Positions 8,837-16,605 of a stretch of DNA of 64,000 nt are shown here, one piece after another. Each line of letters begins with the position of its first letter. Within the stretch, counting starts at the first letter, position 1. Origin of the DNA: Streptomyces ruber (GTDB lineage: Bacteria > Actinomycetota > Actinomycetes > Streptomycetales > Streptomycetaceae). Made by a program: the position numbers and the translations under genes. Location: positions 141,558 to 205,557 of the forward strand of contig NZ_BMQK01000014.1 of NCBI RefSeq assembly GCF_014648075.1, written 5' to 3'. The notes beneath the pieces were generated by a model. That model made no database searches. It was not told where the DNA came from and saw only the letters and a program-made list of their open reading frames with translations.

Positions 8837-9328
8837 ATGGGTGAGTCATCGGTGCGGGCGGTGGGCTGGGCCCGGTGCCTGCCGCTGAGCAGCGGAGCGA
8901 AGGCGGCGCGGGACTGGGCGTGGGGGCACCTGGAGACGCTGGGGTGGCCCACGAGCGCGCCGGACACGGCGGACGCGGTGCTGCTGGCGGTCTCGGAACT
9001 GGTCACCAACGCCCATGTGCACGCCCACAGCGCGGCCCAGCTGATGATGACCTGGGACAACCGTTGCCTGCACATCGCCGTGCACGACGGCTCCGCCGAC
9101 CTGCCGGCACCGCAGCCGCCGAGCGGCGAGCGTCCCGGCGGGCGCGGCATGTTCCTGGTGGACGCGCTGGCGGACGGCTGGGAGGCCCAGCGCTGCCCCC
9201 ACGGCAAGACGGTGATCGCCTGCTTCCGCCCGCCGTCCGCCTCCGGCGAGGGCGGGGCCGGCGGCTGCTGTGCGGGGCTGGCGGGCACCGGGGCCGCGGC
9301 CGGGCAGGACCACGACCACCGGCAGTGA
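8837..9328 (+). CDS. HATPase_c anti-sigma-factor-like kinase
   Basis: A 163-residue single-domain GHKL ATPase of the RsbW/SpoIIAB-like type that is very abundant in Streptomyces. The N box is ELVTNAHVHAH, and the G box region is GGRGMFLVDALADGW followed by the strand KTVIACF. There is no sensor or membrane segment. The ATG at 8837 follows GGGGAAGGGG and was preferred over the upstream 8723 start. Such proteins phosphorylate anti-sigma-factor antagonists or bind sigma factors. No sigma factor or antagonist is adjacent, so the partner is unknown; the SulP STAS domain upstream is only a distant relative of antagonist STAS proteins. Confidence 0.88.
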   Translation: MGESSVRAVGWARCLPLSSGAKAARDWAWGHLETLGWPTSAPDTADAVLLAVSELVTNAHVHAHSAAQLMMTWDNRCLHIAVHDGSADLPAPQPPSGERPGGRGMFLVDALADGWEAQRCPHGKTVIACFRPPSASGEGGAGGCCAGLAGTGAAAGQDHDHRQ

Positions 9329-9372
9329 CGGCGGGCGTCGTACGCACCGGGACGTCGCGGCCGCAAGAGAGC

Positions 9373-9439
9373 AGTCGTAAGAGCTCAGTTCCAAGAGCTC
9401 GGTTCCAAGAGACCAGCCCCGAGAGTTCAGTCGTAAGAG
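9373..9439. repeat. Short degenerate repeats at 3' end of LacI gene
   Basis: AGTCGTAAGAG occurs at 9373-9383 and again at 9429-9439. Between them a 14-bp unit (GAGCTCAGTTCCAA / GAGCTCGGTTCCAA) is tandemly repeated. The second AGTCGTAAGAG overlaps the last codons of the LacI gene, so the array looks like slippage duplication of the gene end. Confidence 0.6.
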
Positions 9440-10566
9440 GCCGGACGTCGTGCTCTGCCGTGGTGCCGGGCGGGAGGAGCCTCCCCCGCCCGGGCGCCGG
9501 CCCGGCGTCCCGGCGCCGGCCCGCTGCTGCGCCGCACGACGAGCCGGACCGGGGTGACCGGCACGCCGGCCGCCGCGCTCCGGCCGTCGATGCGGTCCAG
9601 CAGCAGACGCACCGCACGGGTGCCGATCTCCCCGAAGTCGGTGCGTACGGTCGTCAGCGGGGGCAGGAAGTGCGCGGCCTCCGGGATGTCGTCGTACCCG
9701 ACCACGCTCACGTCCTCCGGTACGCGGCGCCCGGCCTCGTGGAAGGCGCGCAGCACGCCCAGGGCCATCTGGTCGTTGGACACGAACACGGCGGTGACGC
9801 CGGGGCGTCCGGCGAGGACACGTCCGAGTGCGTGACCCGAATCGGCGCTCCAGTCGCCGAAGAGGGGCTCGTGGACCGGGGCCCCGGCCGCCGTCAGCGT
9901 GGCGCGCCAGCTGTCGAGCCGCTCCTCGGCCGAGATCCAGCCCTTGGGGCCCGCGATGTGCCATACCGTGCCGTGCCCGAGGCCGAGGAGGTGTTCGGTG
10001 GCCTCGCGGGCGCCCGTGCGGGAGTCCGCGGTGACCAGGGGAGTGCCGTCCGCGAGGTCGCTCTCCAGCATCACCAGCGGCATGCCGGGGCGCGCGGCCG
10101 CCAGGGCCTGGCCGACGCCGCGCTGCGGGGCGATGGCGATCACGCCGTCGACGCCCTCGGCGGTCAGCCGGTCGACGGCGCGCAGCACCGGGTCCGGGTC
10201 CCCTGTGGTGATCGCGACGGAGCCGACGAGGTAACCGCTCTCCTGCGCCGCGGTGTTGACGGCGGTGAGGATGGAGGCGGGACCGTACCGGGCGGCGTCG
10301 AAGGAGATCACCCCGAGCATCCGCGTCCGGCCGCTGGCCAGGGAGCGCGCGCTGCGGCTGGGCCGGTAGCCGAGCGCGCGCATGGCCTCCAGGACGGCTT
10401 CGCGCGTGTGCGGGCGGACGGACGGATGGTCGTTGAGGACGCGCGAGACGGTCTGCTTGGAGACACCGGCCAGCCGCGCCACGTCGTCCATCACGGGGCG
10501 CGCGCCCGCGAAACCGCGCCGGTTGCGTCCCTTGCGGGACGGGCCCTCGGCAGCGCTTCGTGTCAT
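9427..10566 (-). CDS. LacI-family sugar-responsive regulator
   Basis: A 379-residue LacI/GalR repressor. After a basic N-terminal tail, the helix-turn-helix is at about 26-46 (MDDVARLAGVSKQTVSRVLN) with hinge helix ARSLASG. A periplasmic-binding-protein-like effector domain spans about 80-345 (ending VSVVGYDDIPEAAHFLPPLTTV...), and the tail is Arg/Ala-rich. Its start lies 30 bp downstream of the beta-galactosidase stop codon on the same strand, so the two are probably co-transcribed. It is the natural repressor of that gene through the GTTACCGGTAAC site. The inducer is presumably a galactoside but is not shown by the sequence. Confidence 0.93.
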   Translation of the reverse strand: MTRSAAEGPSRKGRNRRGFAGARPVMDDVARLAGVSKQTVSRVLNDHPSVRPHTREAVLEAMRALGYRPSRSARSLASGRTRMLGVISFDAARYGPASILTAVNTAAQESGYLVGSVAITTGDPDPVLRAVDRLTAEGVDGVIAIAPQRGVGQALAAARPGMPLVMLESDLADGTPLVTADSRTGAREATEHLLGLGHGTVWHIAGPKGWISAEERLDSWRATLTAAGAPVHEPLFGDWSADSGHALGRVLAGRPGVTAVFVSNDQMALGVLRAFHEAGRRVPEDVSVVGYDDIPEAAHFLPPLTTVRTDFGEIGTRAVRLLLDRIDGRSAAAGVPVTPVRLVVRRSSGPAPGRRAGARAGEAPPARHHGRARRPASYD

Positions 10567-10596
10567 GCCACCGGACTATAGGCCGGGCGCACGGCC

Positions 10597-12369
10597 TCAG
10601 GACGGCTCGGGCCCGAGATCGGGGGTGTCGGTGAGCACGGCCCGCGCGGCGGTGGTGGCGTGCAGTTCGAGCAGGGTGAGTTCGTTGGCGCCGGGACGCA
10701 GCACGGGCGCGGGGACGTACAGGGTCCGCTGCGGGCCGCGGTTCCAGTAGCGGCCCAGGTGGAAGCCGTTGACCCAGGCCTGGCCCTTGGTCCAGCCGGG
10801 CAGCGCGAGAAAGGTGTCGGCGGGCTCGCGCACGTCGAAGCCGCCGCGGAGGAAGACGGGGCCGGTACTCGCACCGGAGACGGAGTCGGGGACGGGTTCG
10901 AAGGGCAGGGCGCTCAGGTCCGCCAGGGACAGCGGGCGGCACTCCCACTCCCGCACGGCGGCGCCGTCGAGAGTGACGCGGCCGAGCAGTCCCTTCGGAT
11001 CACCGATGTGCGGTCCGTAGTTGACTCCGCCCATGTTCTCCACGAGGACGTCGAGCGTGGCACCGGCGCGGGGCGCGCGTACGGGCAGTGTCTCGTCGTG
11101 GCGTTCGCGTTCCAGGACGCCGGCGGGGGAGCCGTCGACGAAGACCTGCGCGCGGTCGCCGACGCCGCCGGCGAAGTGCAGCACGCCGTCACCGGCGGCG
11201 GGGAGGGCGGTGCGGTAGAGGACGTACCCCGCGCGCAGGCCGAGGCCCTCCGCCGTCGCCGGGTCCTCGGTGCGCACGGGCTTCGCCAGCAGGTCGGCGT
11301 GCGGCAGGAACGGCGCGCGCCGGTCCAGTACCACCTCGGTCACCGGAAGCTTGGGAGCCGGGGCCGGGACCGGCTCGTCGGGCACGCCGGTGTGCCGGGC
11401 GATGACCTCGCGGAAGGCGTGGTACTTGGGGCCCGGGTCGCCCGACTCGGTGAGCGGGGCGTCGTAGTCGTACGACGTCACGGTCGGCGTGTAGGCGTGG
11501 TAGTGGTTGGCGCCGTTGGTGAAGCCGAAGTTGGTGCCGCCGTGGAACATGTAGATGTTCACGGACGCGCCCGCGGCCAGCAGCCGGTCCAGGTCGGCCG
11601 CCGCGTCGGCCGCGTCCCGTACGTGGTGCGGCCCGCCCCAGTGGTCGAACCAGCCGATCCAGAACTCCGCGCACATGAGGGGCCCTTCGGGCTGGTGGGC
11701 GCGGAGCCGGGCGAGGTTCTCCTCGACCCTGCTGCCGAAGGTGGCGGTGGCGAGGGTGCCGGGCAGGCTGCCCGCGCTCAGGTGCGCGGGGTCGGCCTGG
11801 TCGCACGTGAACAGCAGCTCGTCGACGCCGCGCGAGCGCAGCGCCCCGGCCAGGTGCGCGAGGTGGGCGGTGTCGGTGCCGTAGGCCCCGTACTCGTTCT
11901 CCACCTGTACGGCGATGACGGGACCGCCGGACGCCGCCATGTACGGCAGCAGCGGCGGCAGCAGGAGGTCCAGGTAGCGGTCGACGGCCCCGGTGTAGCG
12001 GGGGTCGGAGGTGCGCAGCCGGACGTCCCCGGACTCCGTGAGCCAGGTGGGCAGTCCGCCGCCGTCCCACTCGGCGCAGATGAACGGTCCGGGGCGCAGC
12101 AGCACGTGCAGTCCCTCGGCCCGGGCCAGGTCCAGGTAGCGGGGCAGGTCCAGCAGGCCGTCGAGGACGAGGGGGCCGTCGGGGTCGGGCTGGTGCAGGT
12201 TCCAGGGGATGTACGTCTCCACCGTGTTGAGCCCCATCAGGCGGGCCTTGCGCAGCCGGTCGGCCCACTGGTCGGGGTGGACGCGGAAGTAGTGCATCGC
12301 TCCGGAGACGATCCGCAGGGGCTCGCCGTGCAGCAGGAAGCCGTCGGACGTCGTGGTCAGGGCGGGCAT
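10597..12369 (-). CDS. GH35 beta-galactosidase
   Basis: A 590-residue glycoside hydrolase family 35 enzyme that cleaves terminal beta-galactosides. The TIM-barrel domain (about 10-330) begins FLLHGEPLRIVSGAMHYFRV. The acid/base is E159 in VQVENEYGAYG and the nucleophile is E235 in CAEFWIGWFDHWG. C-terminal beta-sandwich domains (about 380-590) complete the family's short bacterial form. There is no signal peptide, so it acts in the cytoplasm on imported sugar. The start at 12369 follows GAGGAGG with good spacing; longer in-frame starts reach into the next gene. It lies between an SGNH hydrolase and its likely LacI regulator. Confidence 0.95.
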   Translation of the reverse strand: MPALTTTSDGFLLHGEPLRIVSGAMHYFRVHPDQWADRLRKARLMGLNTVETYIPWNLHQPDPDGPLVLDGLLDLPRYLDLARAEGLHVLLRPGPFICAEWDGGGLPTWLTESGDVRLRTSDPRYTGAVDRYLDLLLPPLLPYMAASGGPVIAVQVENEYGAYGTDTAHLAHLAGALRSRGVDELLFTCDQADPAHLSAGSLPGTLATATFGSRVEENLARLRAHQPEGPLMCAEFWIGWFDHWGGPHHVRDAADAAADLDRLLAAGASVNIYMFHGGTNFGFTNGANHYHAYTPTVTSYDYDAPLTESGDPGPKYHAFREVIARHTGVPDEPVPAPAPKLPVTEVVLDRRAPFLPHADLLAKPVRTEDPATAEGLGLRAGYVLYRTALPAAGDGVLHFAGGVGDRAQVFVDGSPAGVLERERHDETLPVRAPRAGATLDVLVENMGGVNYGPHIGDPKGLLGRVTLDGAAVREWECRPLSLADLSALPFEPVPDSVSGASTGPVFLRGGFDVREPADTFLALPGWTKGQAWVNGFHLGRYWNRGPQRTLYVPAPVLRPGANELTLLELHATTAARAVLTDTPDLGPEPS

Positions 12370-12409
12370 GGCGGGGTCCTCCTCGGAGGGCGGCGGCCGG
12401 AGCTGGGAT

Positions 12410-12421
12410 GTTACCGGTAAC
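12410..12421. promoter_or_regulatory. LacI-type operator upstream of beta-galactosidase
   Basis: GTTACCGGTAAC is a perfect 12-bp palindrome with a central CG, the form bound by many LacI/GalR regulators, about 40 bp before the beta-galactosidase start. The adjacent LacI gene is the likely binder. Confidence 0.6.
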
Positions 12422-12433
12422 TCGGCCGGGTGC

Positions 12434-12475
12434 GACAGAGCCGGCCCGGGACCGTGCTCCGGGCCGGCTCCTGTC
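12434..12475 (-). terminator. Terminator hairpin after SGNH hydrolase gene
   Basis: A 12-bp perfect stem (GAGCCGGCCCGG at 12438-12449 with 12459-12470) is extended by GACA/TGTC after a one-base bulge. It lies about 40 bp past the SGNH hydrolase stop on the minus strand and just before the beta-galactosidase operator. It separates the two transcription units. Confidence 0.7.
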
Positions 12476-12512
12476 GTGTGCGCACGCGCGCCGCGCCGGT
12501 GGCCGGCCGTCG

Positions 12513-13694
12513 TCAGAGGGCGCGCTCCGCGAACGGGCCGGTGGTGAAGGCGAGCCGGGCGAAGCGCTCGCCGATGCGGCGGTGGGTGGCGGCGTCCGGG
12601 TGGATCCCGTCGGGGAGGGGCAGTTCGGCGTGGTCCGCCTCGCCGTAGAGCTCGCGGCCGTCGAGGTGGTGGATGTTCGGGTCCCCGGCCGAGCGCTGCG
12701 CCACGATCCGGGCCAGTTCGTCGCGGACCACGTTCAGGGTCAGCTTGCCGGCCGCGATGTCCGCCGGGTCGCCGGTGGCCCTGAACCGCAGCTTCCCCTC
12801 GCTCAGCGCGCCGTAGTCGAAGGCGCCCGGGCCGGGGGTGTCCTCCTGTATGGGGCACAGGATCGGCGAGACGACCAGCAGCGGGGTCTCGGGGTGACCC
12901 TCGCGGATGGTGTCGAGGAACCCGTGGACGGCCGGTCCGAACGCACGCAGGCGCATCAGGTCGAGGCCGACGACGTTGATGCCGATCTTGACGCTGATCA
13001 GGTCGGCCGGGAGGTCCCGCATGGTGCGGGCGGTGAACGGGTCGAGCAGGGCGCTGCCGCCGAGGCCGAGGTTGACCAGCTCCACACCGCCGAGGGCCGC
13101 GGCCAGCGCGGGCCAGGTGGTGCTGGGACTCGCGGCGTCGGAGCCGTGGCTGATCGAGCTGCCGTGGTGCAGCCACACCCGCCGTCCCCGGTCCGGTGCG
13201 GGCTCGACGGGAGCGTCCGTGCGCAGGGCGACGAGCTCGGTGGTCTCGTTGTGCGGCAGCCAGATCTCGACGTCCTTGTCACCGTCGGGCAGACCGTCGA
13301 AGCGGAGCGTGCCGACGGGTCCGGGCCGGTGCTCGGCCGAACCGGTGGCCATGTCGACGGTCAGGGTGCTGCCGCCCGTGACGCTGCCCTGAGCGGTCGG
13401 GCGACCGTCCACGAACAGGTCGTACAGGCCGTCCGGGCGGGGCGGGGCGCCCGCGTAGACGCGCTTGGTGGGCAGCGCGTCCAGCTCGACGGCGGTGGCG
13501 CGGGTGCGGAAGACCAGCCGTACGCCGGAGGGCTGCGACTCGGCCATGGCGAGCTGCCCGTCGGCGCACTGGGCGCGCGCCCAGGACGGCAGCCGGTGCG
13601 GCAGCACACCGTGGGCGGTGCGCTCCGTCTCGACGGCGCCGCGCAGGAGCTCCGCGGTGACGGGTGTGGTGATCCAGTGGGGTCCGGTGTGCAT
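12513..13694 (-). CDS. SGNH/GDSL hydrolase, SsfX3-like architecture
   Basis: A 393-residue esterase or acyltransferase-type protein with two parts: an N-terminal beta-sandwich (about 40-155, with DGLYDLFVDGRPT) and a C-terminal SGNH hydrolase domain (about 170-393). The nucleophile serine is in HHGSSISHG (S179 or S180), and the catalytic Asp and His are D362 and H365 in PDGIHPD. This order matches the SGNH_hydro_N plus GDSL proteins typified by SsfX3. There is no signal peptide. It lies upstream of the beta-galactosidase but is separated by a terminator, so co-function (removing acyl groups from sugars) is only a suggestion. Confidence 0.87.
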   Translation of the reverse strand: MHTGPHWITTPVTAELLRGAVETERTAHGVLPHRLPSWARAQCADGQLAMAESQPSGVRLVFRTRATAVELDALPTKRVYAGAPPRPDGLYDLFVDGRPTAQGSVTGGSTLTVDMATGSAEHRPGPVGTLRFDGLPDGDKDVEIWLPHNETTELVALRTDAPVEPAPDRGRRVWLHHGSSISHGSDAASPSTTWPALAAALGGVELVNLGLGGSALLDPFTARTMRDLPADLISVKIGINVVGLDLMRLRAFGPAVHGFLDTIREGHPETPLLVVSPILCPIQEDTPGPGAFDYGALSEGKLRFRATGDPADIAAGKLTLNVVRDELARIVAQRSAGDPNIHHLDGRELYGEADHAELPLPDGIHPDAATHRRIGERFARLAFTTGPFAERAL

Positions 13695-13790
13695 CGGTCT
13701 CAGCTCGTTCCGGCTCGTTCTCGGCTCGTTCTCGGCCTGGTGATCGAAGAAGTGGAGTGGGGTGAAGCGGTGGGACGGCCGTACGGGCGG

Positions 13791-14360
13791 TCAGTTCGCG
13801 GGCCAGTTGCGCAGCAGGGCGTCGAGCGCGTCCAGGGCCCTCGACCAGCTCTCCCGGGAGTCGGGGGCGCTGTGGCTGAAGCCCCCCGCCAGCTCCAGGC
13901 TGACGAAACCGTGGAAGACGCTGCCCAGCAGCCGCACCGCGTGCGTCTGGTCGGGCTCGGTCAGGTCGTAGCCGCGCAGGACCGCCCGTGTCATCTGCGA
14001 GTGCCGGGGGCCCGCACTGGCGGCGGCCGCCTCGGGGCTGAGCGGGAACCGGCTGGCGGCGTACCGGCCGGGGTGCTCGCGGGCGTAGTCGCGGTAGACG
14101 TCCGCCAGCGCGACGAGGGCGTCCTTGCCCGCCCGGCCGGCCAGTGCGGCTGCGGCCAGGTCGGCCAGCTCCTCCAGGGCGAACAGGGCGATCCTGGTTC
14201 TGAGGTCCTGGGAGTTCCGTACATGGGAGTACAGGCTCGGCACCTTGACGCCGCACCGCCGGGCCAGGGCCGAGACGGTCACCTCGTCGAAGCCGAGCTC
14301 GTCGGCCAGTTCCGCGCCTTCCTGCGCGAGGCGCTCCGGGGTCAGTCCGGCGCGGGCCAT
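13791..14360 (-). CDS. TetR-family transcriptional regulator
   Basis: A 189-residue TetR-like repressor. The N-terminal helix-turn-helix (about 8-50) includes FDEVTVSALARRCGVKVPSLYSHV, and a C-terminal TetR_C/WHG-type ligand domain follows (LLGSVFHGFVSLELAGGF). The ATG at 14360 with GAAGGGAG upstream was preferred to longer in-frame starts that would cover the operator. It is divergent from an alpha/beta-hydrolase; the inverted repeats between them suggest it represses that gene and itself, with a hydrolase substrate or product as a possible ligand. Confidence 0.92.
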   Translation of the reverse strand: MARAGLTPERLAQEGAELADELGFDEVTVSALARRCGVKVPSLYSHVRNSQDLRTRIALFALEELADLAAAALAGRAGKDALVALADVYRDYAREHPGRYAASRFPLSPEAAAASAGPRHSQMTRAVLRGYDLTEPDQTHAVRLLGSVFHGFVSLELAGGFSHSAPDSRESWSRALDALDALLRNWPAN

Positions 14361-14386
14361 GGCTCTCCCTTCAGGTGGATGCTGAT

Positions 14387-14425
14387 TGCCTAATGCATTG
14401 TGCACCCGCCTAAGAGTATTAGGCA
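14387..14425. promoter_or_regulatory. TetR operator region
   Basis: TGCCTAAT (14387-14394) and ATTAGGCA (14418-14425) form a spaced inverted repeat. Inside it GCCTAA-N5-TTAGGC (14408-14424) is a tighter 17-bp palindrome. The cluster lies just upstream of the TetR start and about 130 bp before the divergent hydrolase, a usual place for an autoregulated TetR operator. Confidence 0.55.
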
Positions 14426-14551
14426 AATGCCGAAGCCGTCGATGAACGCGTGCGGTGACGGACGACCGTCCTGCAGCAGGTGTGCTCGGACAGGGGGACA
14501 TGCGACGATCGGGGACGCGGATGCTCCGGCGGACCGGGAGGTACGGCACCG

Positions 14552-15400
14552 ATGCGGAACTGGCAGTTGACCGAGACGTTCACCAGTACGTCCGGTGAGG
14601 TGAGCTGGGAGCGTCTGGGGGACCCCGGTGGTGAACCGGTCGTCCTGCTGCACGGCACCCCCTTCTCGTCGTTCGTCTGGCGTGCCGTCGCCCGGTCGCT
14701 CGCGCGCGGCCACCAGGTGTTCGTCTGGGACATGCCGGGCTACGGAGCCTCGGAGAAGGCGGAGGGGCAGGACGTGTCCCTGGCCGCGCAGGGCCGGGTC
14801 TTCGCGGAGCTGCTGGACCACTGGGGGCTGGACGCGCCGGCGGTGGTCGCCCACGACTTCGGCGGTGCGGTCTCCCTGCGGGCGCATCTGCTGCACGGTG
14901 CCCGTTACCGGGCGCTCGCCCTGGTCGACCCAGTGGCCCTGGCGCCGTGGGGCACTCCGTTCTTCCGGCTCGTCGGTGAGCACTCTGCGGTCTTCGAACG
15001 GCTCCCGCCCGCTCTGCACCGCGCTCTGGTACGTGAGTACGTCAGCTCGGCGAGCCACCTCGGCCTGCGGCCGGCGGTCCTCGACCGACTCGTGCAGCCC
15101 TGGGAGGGCGACCCCGGCCAGGCCGCCTTCTACCGGCAGATCGCCCAGGCCGACCAGCGGTACACCGACGAGATCCAGGACCGGTACGCGGACATCGACA
15201 TCCCGGTGCTGCTCTGCTGGGGCCAGGAGGACACCTGGCTGCCCGTCGCCAGGGGACGGGAACTCGCCGCTCTGATCCCCCACGCGCAGTGGGAGCCGAT
15301 CGCCGGCGCGGGCCATCTCGTGCAGGAGGACGCCCCCGCCGAACTCACCACCGCCCTCGTCGCGTTCCTTCAGCGGCCGCGTGGCCGCTCCCGCACGTAG
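14552..15400 (+). CDS. Alpha/beta-hydrolase, Asp-nucleophile type
   Basis: A 282-residue soluble alpha/beta-hydrolase of the epoxide hydrolase/haloalkane dehalogenase branch. The oxyanion motif is HGTP (from H34). The nucleophile elbow is AHDFGG with Asp102 rather than Ser, as expected for enzymes forming an alkyl-enzyme intermediate. Late acid and base motifs are GQEDTWLP and GAGHLVQEDAP, with a cap domain between (about 135-215). The start at 14552 has GGGAGGT upstream. The substrate (epoxide, haloalkane or other) is not assignable. It is divergent from a TetR gene; its 3' end overlaps the convergent GNAT gene by 31 bp. Confidence 0.88.
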   Translation: MRNWQLTETFTSTSGEVSWERLGDPGGEPVVLLHGTPFSSFVWRAVARSLARGHQVFVWDMPGYGASEKAEGQDVSLAAQGRVFAELLDHWGLDAPAVVAHDFGGAVSLRAHLLHGARYRALALVDPVALAPWGTPFFRLVGEHSAVFERLPPALHRALVREYVSSASHLGLRPAVLDRLVQPWEGDPGQAAFYRQIAQADQRYTDEIQDRYADIDIPVLLCWGQEDTWLPVARGRELAALIPHAQWEPIAGAGHLVQEDAPAELTTALVAFLQRPRGRSRT

Positions 15401-15885
15401 TGGACGATGTCCTCGCCCCCGTCGGACACGTCGGTCCGGCCCGTGAGGACGAAACCCAGGCTCTCGTACAGCCGCTGGGCGCGGGCGTTGCCGGCCTGTG
15501 TGAACAGCTGGAAGCGGTCGTAGCCGCGGGCGTGTCCGTGGGCGAGCAGTGCCCGGACGAGCCGCCCGCCCAGTCCCTCGCCCCAGTGCGCGGGATGGAC
15601 GGCGACCACGCTGATGTGGCACAGCCCGGGGAGGACCGGGCCGGTGCCGCCGTGCTCGCGGCCGCTCGTGGCGGCCGCGAGGCCGACCGGGCCGTCCGCC
15701 GGGCTCTCCGCGACGAAGAAGAACGTGCCGGAGTCGCCGAGCCGTCGGCGGGTGCGGTCCCGGAACCCGCCCGCCCGTGACGGCCGTCCCGTCCTCCGGG
15801 TCTCGGCGGCGTCCAGGACGGACAGCGCCCCGTCCACGTCCGTCGCGGTTCCGGGGCGGACGATGACGGTGCGATCGGCCGGCAT
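15370..15885 (-). CDS. GNAT N-acetyltransferase
   Basis: A 171-residue acetyltransferase using acetyl-CoA. Strand 4 with the CoA-binding loop reads HISVVAVHPAHWGEGLGGRLVRALL, a good match to the Q/RxxGxG/A pattern, followed by AQRLYESLGFVLTGR near the end. The ATG at 15885 (MPADRTVIVRPGTATD) begins where the family begins. Its acceptor is unknown. The last 31 bp overlap the 3' end of the convergent hydrolase. Confidence 0.9.
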   Translation of the reverse strand: MPADRTVIVRPGTATDVDGALSVLDAAETRRTGRPSRAGGFRDRTRRRLGDSGTFFFVAESPADGPVGLAAATSGREHGGTGPVLPGLCHISVVAVHPAHWGEGLGGRLVRALLAHGHARGYDRFQLFTQAGNARAQRLYESLGFVLTGRTDVSDGGEDIVHYVRERPRGR

Positions 15886-15983
15886 GCAGGCACGGTAGCC
15901 GCCGGGAGGCGCCCGGACGAGGGGTGTGCCCACCACCCGCCTATGATCGGGGGGATGTCTCGTCCGGCCGGGAGGAACAACGC

Positions 15984-16388
15984 GTGCGTGAGACCGACGG
16001 AGCCGCCGGGCCGGTTCCCGAGCCCGTCCCGCGCACCCTGTGCGACGTGACCGGCCTCGTCACCGCACCGGCGCCCGCCGGGGTCGCGTGGAAGCTCACC
16101 GAGGCCGGGCGGCAGCTGGACGCGAACGTCGTCCACCTCCCGCCGAACGCGACCGTGGACACGCATGTGGAGCCGGAGCTGGACGTGCTGCTGTTCGTCG
16201 TCGCGGGCGGGGGCACCGTCACCGGGACCGGCCGGGCCGAGCACCTCTCCGAGGGGTCGCTGCTCTGGCTTCCCCGGGGCAGCAGCCGCAGCCTCGCCGC
16301 GGGGGACGACGGCCTGTTCTACCTGACGGTGCACCGAAGGCGCCCCGGCCTCCAGATCCGTCGTACGGACCGGCCCGCGTCCGGATAG
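15984..16388 (+). CDS. Small cupin-domain protein
   Basis: A 134-residue single-domain cupin. The beta-barrel segment at about 45-120 has the spaced motifs of the family (HVEPELDVLLFVVAGGGTV and later LLWLPRGSSRSL). The usual metal-binding HxH of the first motif is reduced to one His in TVDTHVEPELD, so metal binding may be weak or absent. GTG 15984 is chosen because GGGAGGA precedes it at the right distance. Function unknown; such proteins are often binding or regulatory. Confidence 0.75.
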   Translation: MRETDGAAGPVPEPVPRTLCDVTGLVTAPAPAGVAWKLTEAGRQLDANVVHLPPNATVDTHVEPELDVLLFVVAGGGTVTGTGRAEHLSEGSLLWLPRGSSRSLAAGDDGLFYLTVHRRRPGLQIRRTDRPASG

Positions 16389-16605
16389 GCGCCCCGCCCC
16401 TCGGGCAGCGGCTCACCGAAGAGCCCGGAGTCCGGCGGGGCGGCCGAGCGGGGGACGGTGGCCCGGCGGAAGGACGCCGGGGCCTCCGACGGGGGCAGCC
16501 GCTGGCGGGGCGGGGCGGGTCCGGATCGCGGGAGCGCCCCGGACGCCGCGCGGGAGCGGCGCCCGGGGCGGATGCCCAGGTCGTCCGGACGATCCGGGGG
16601 TGGGC

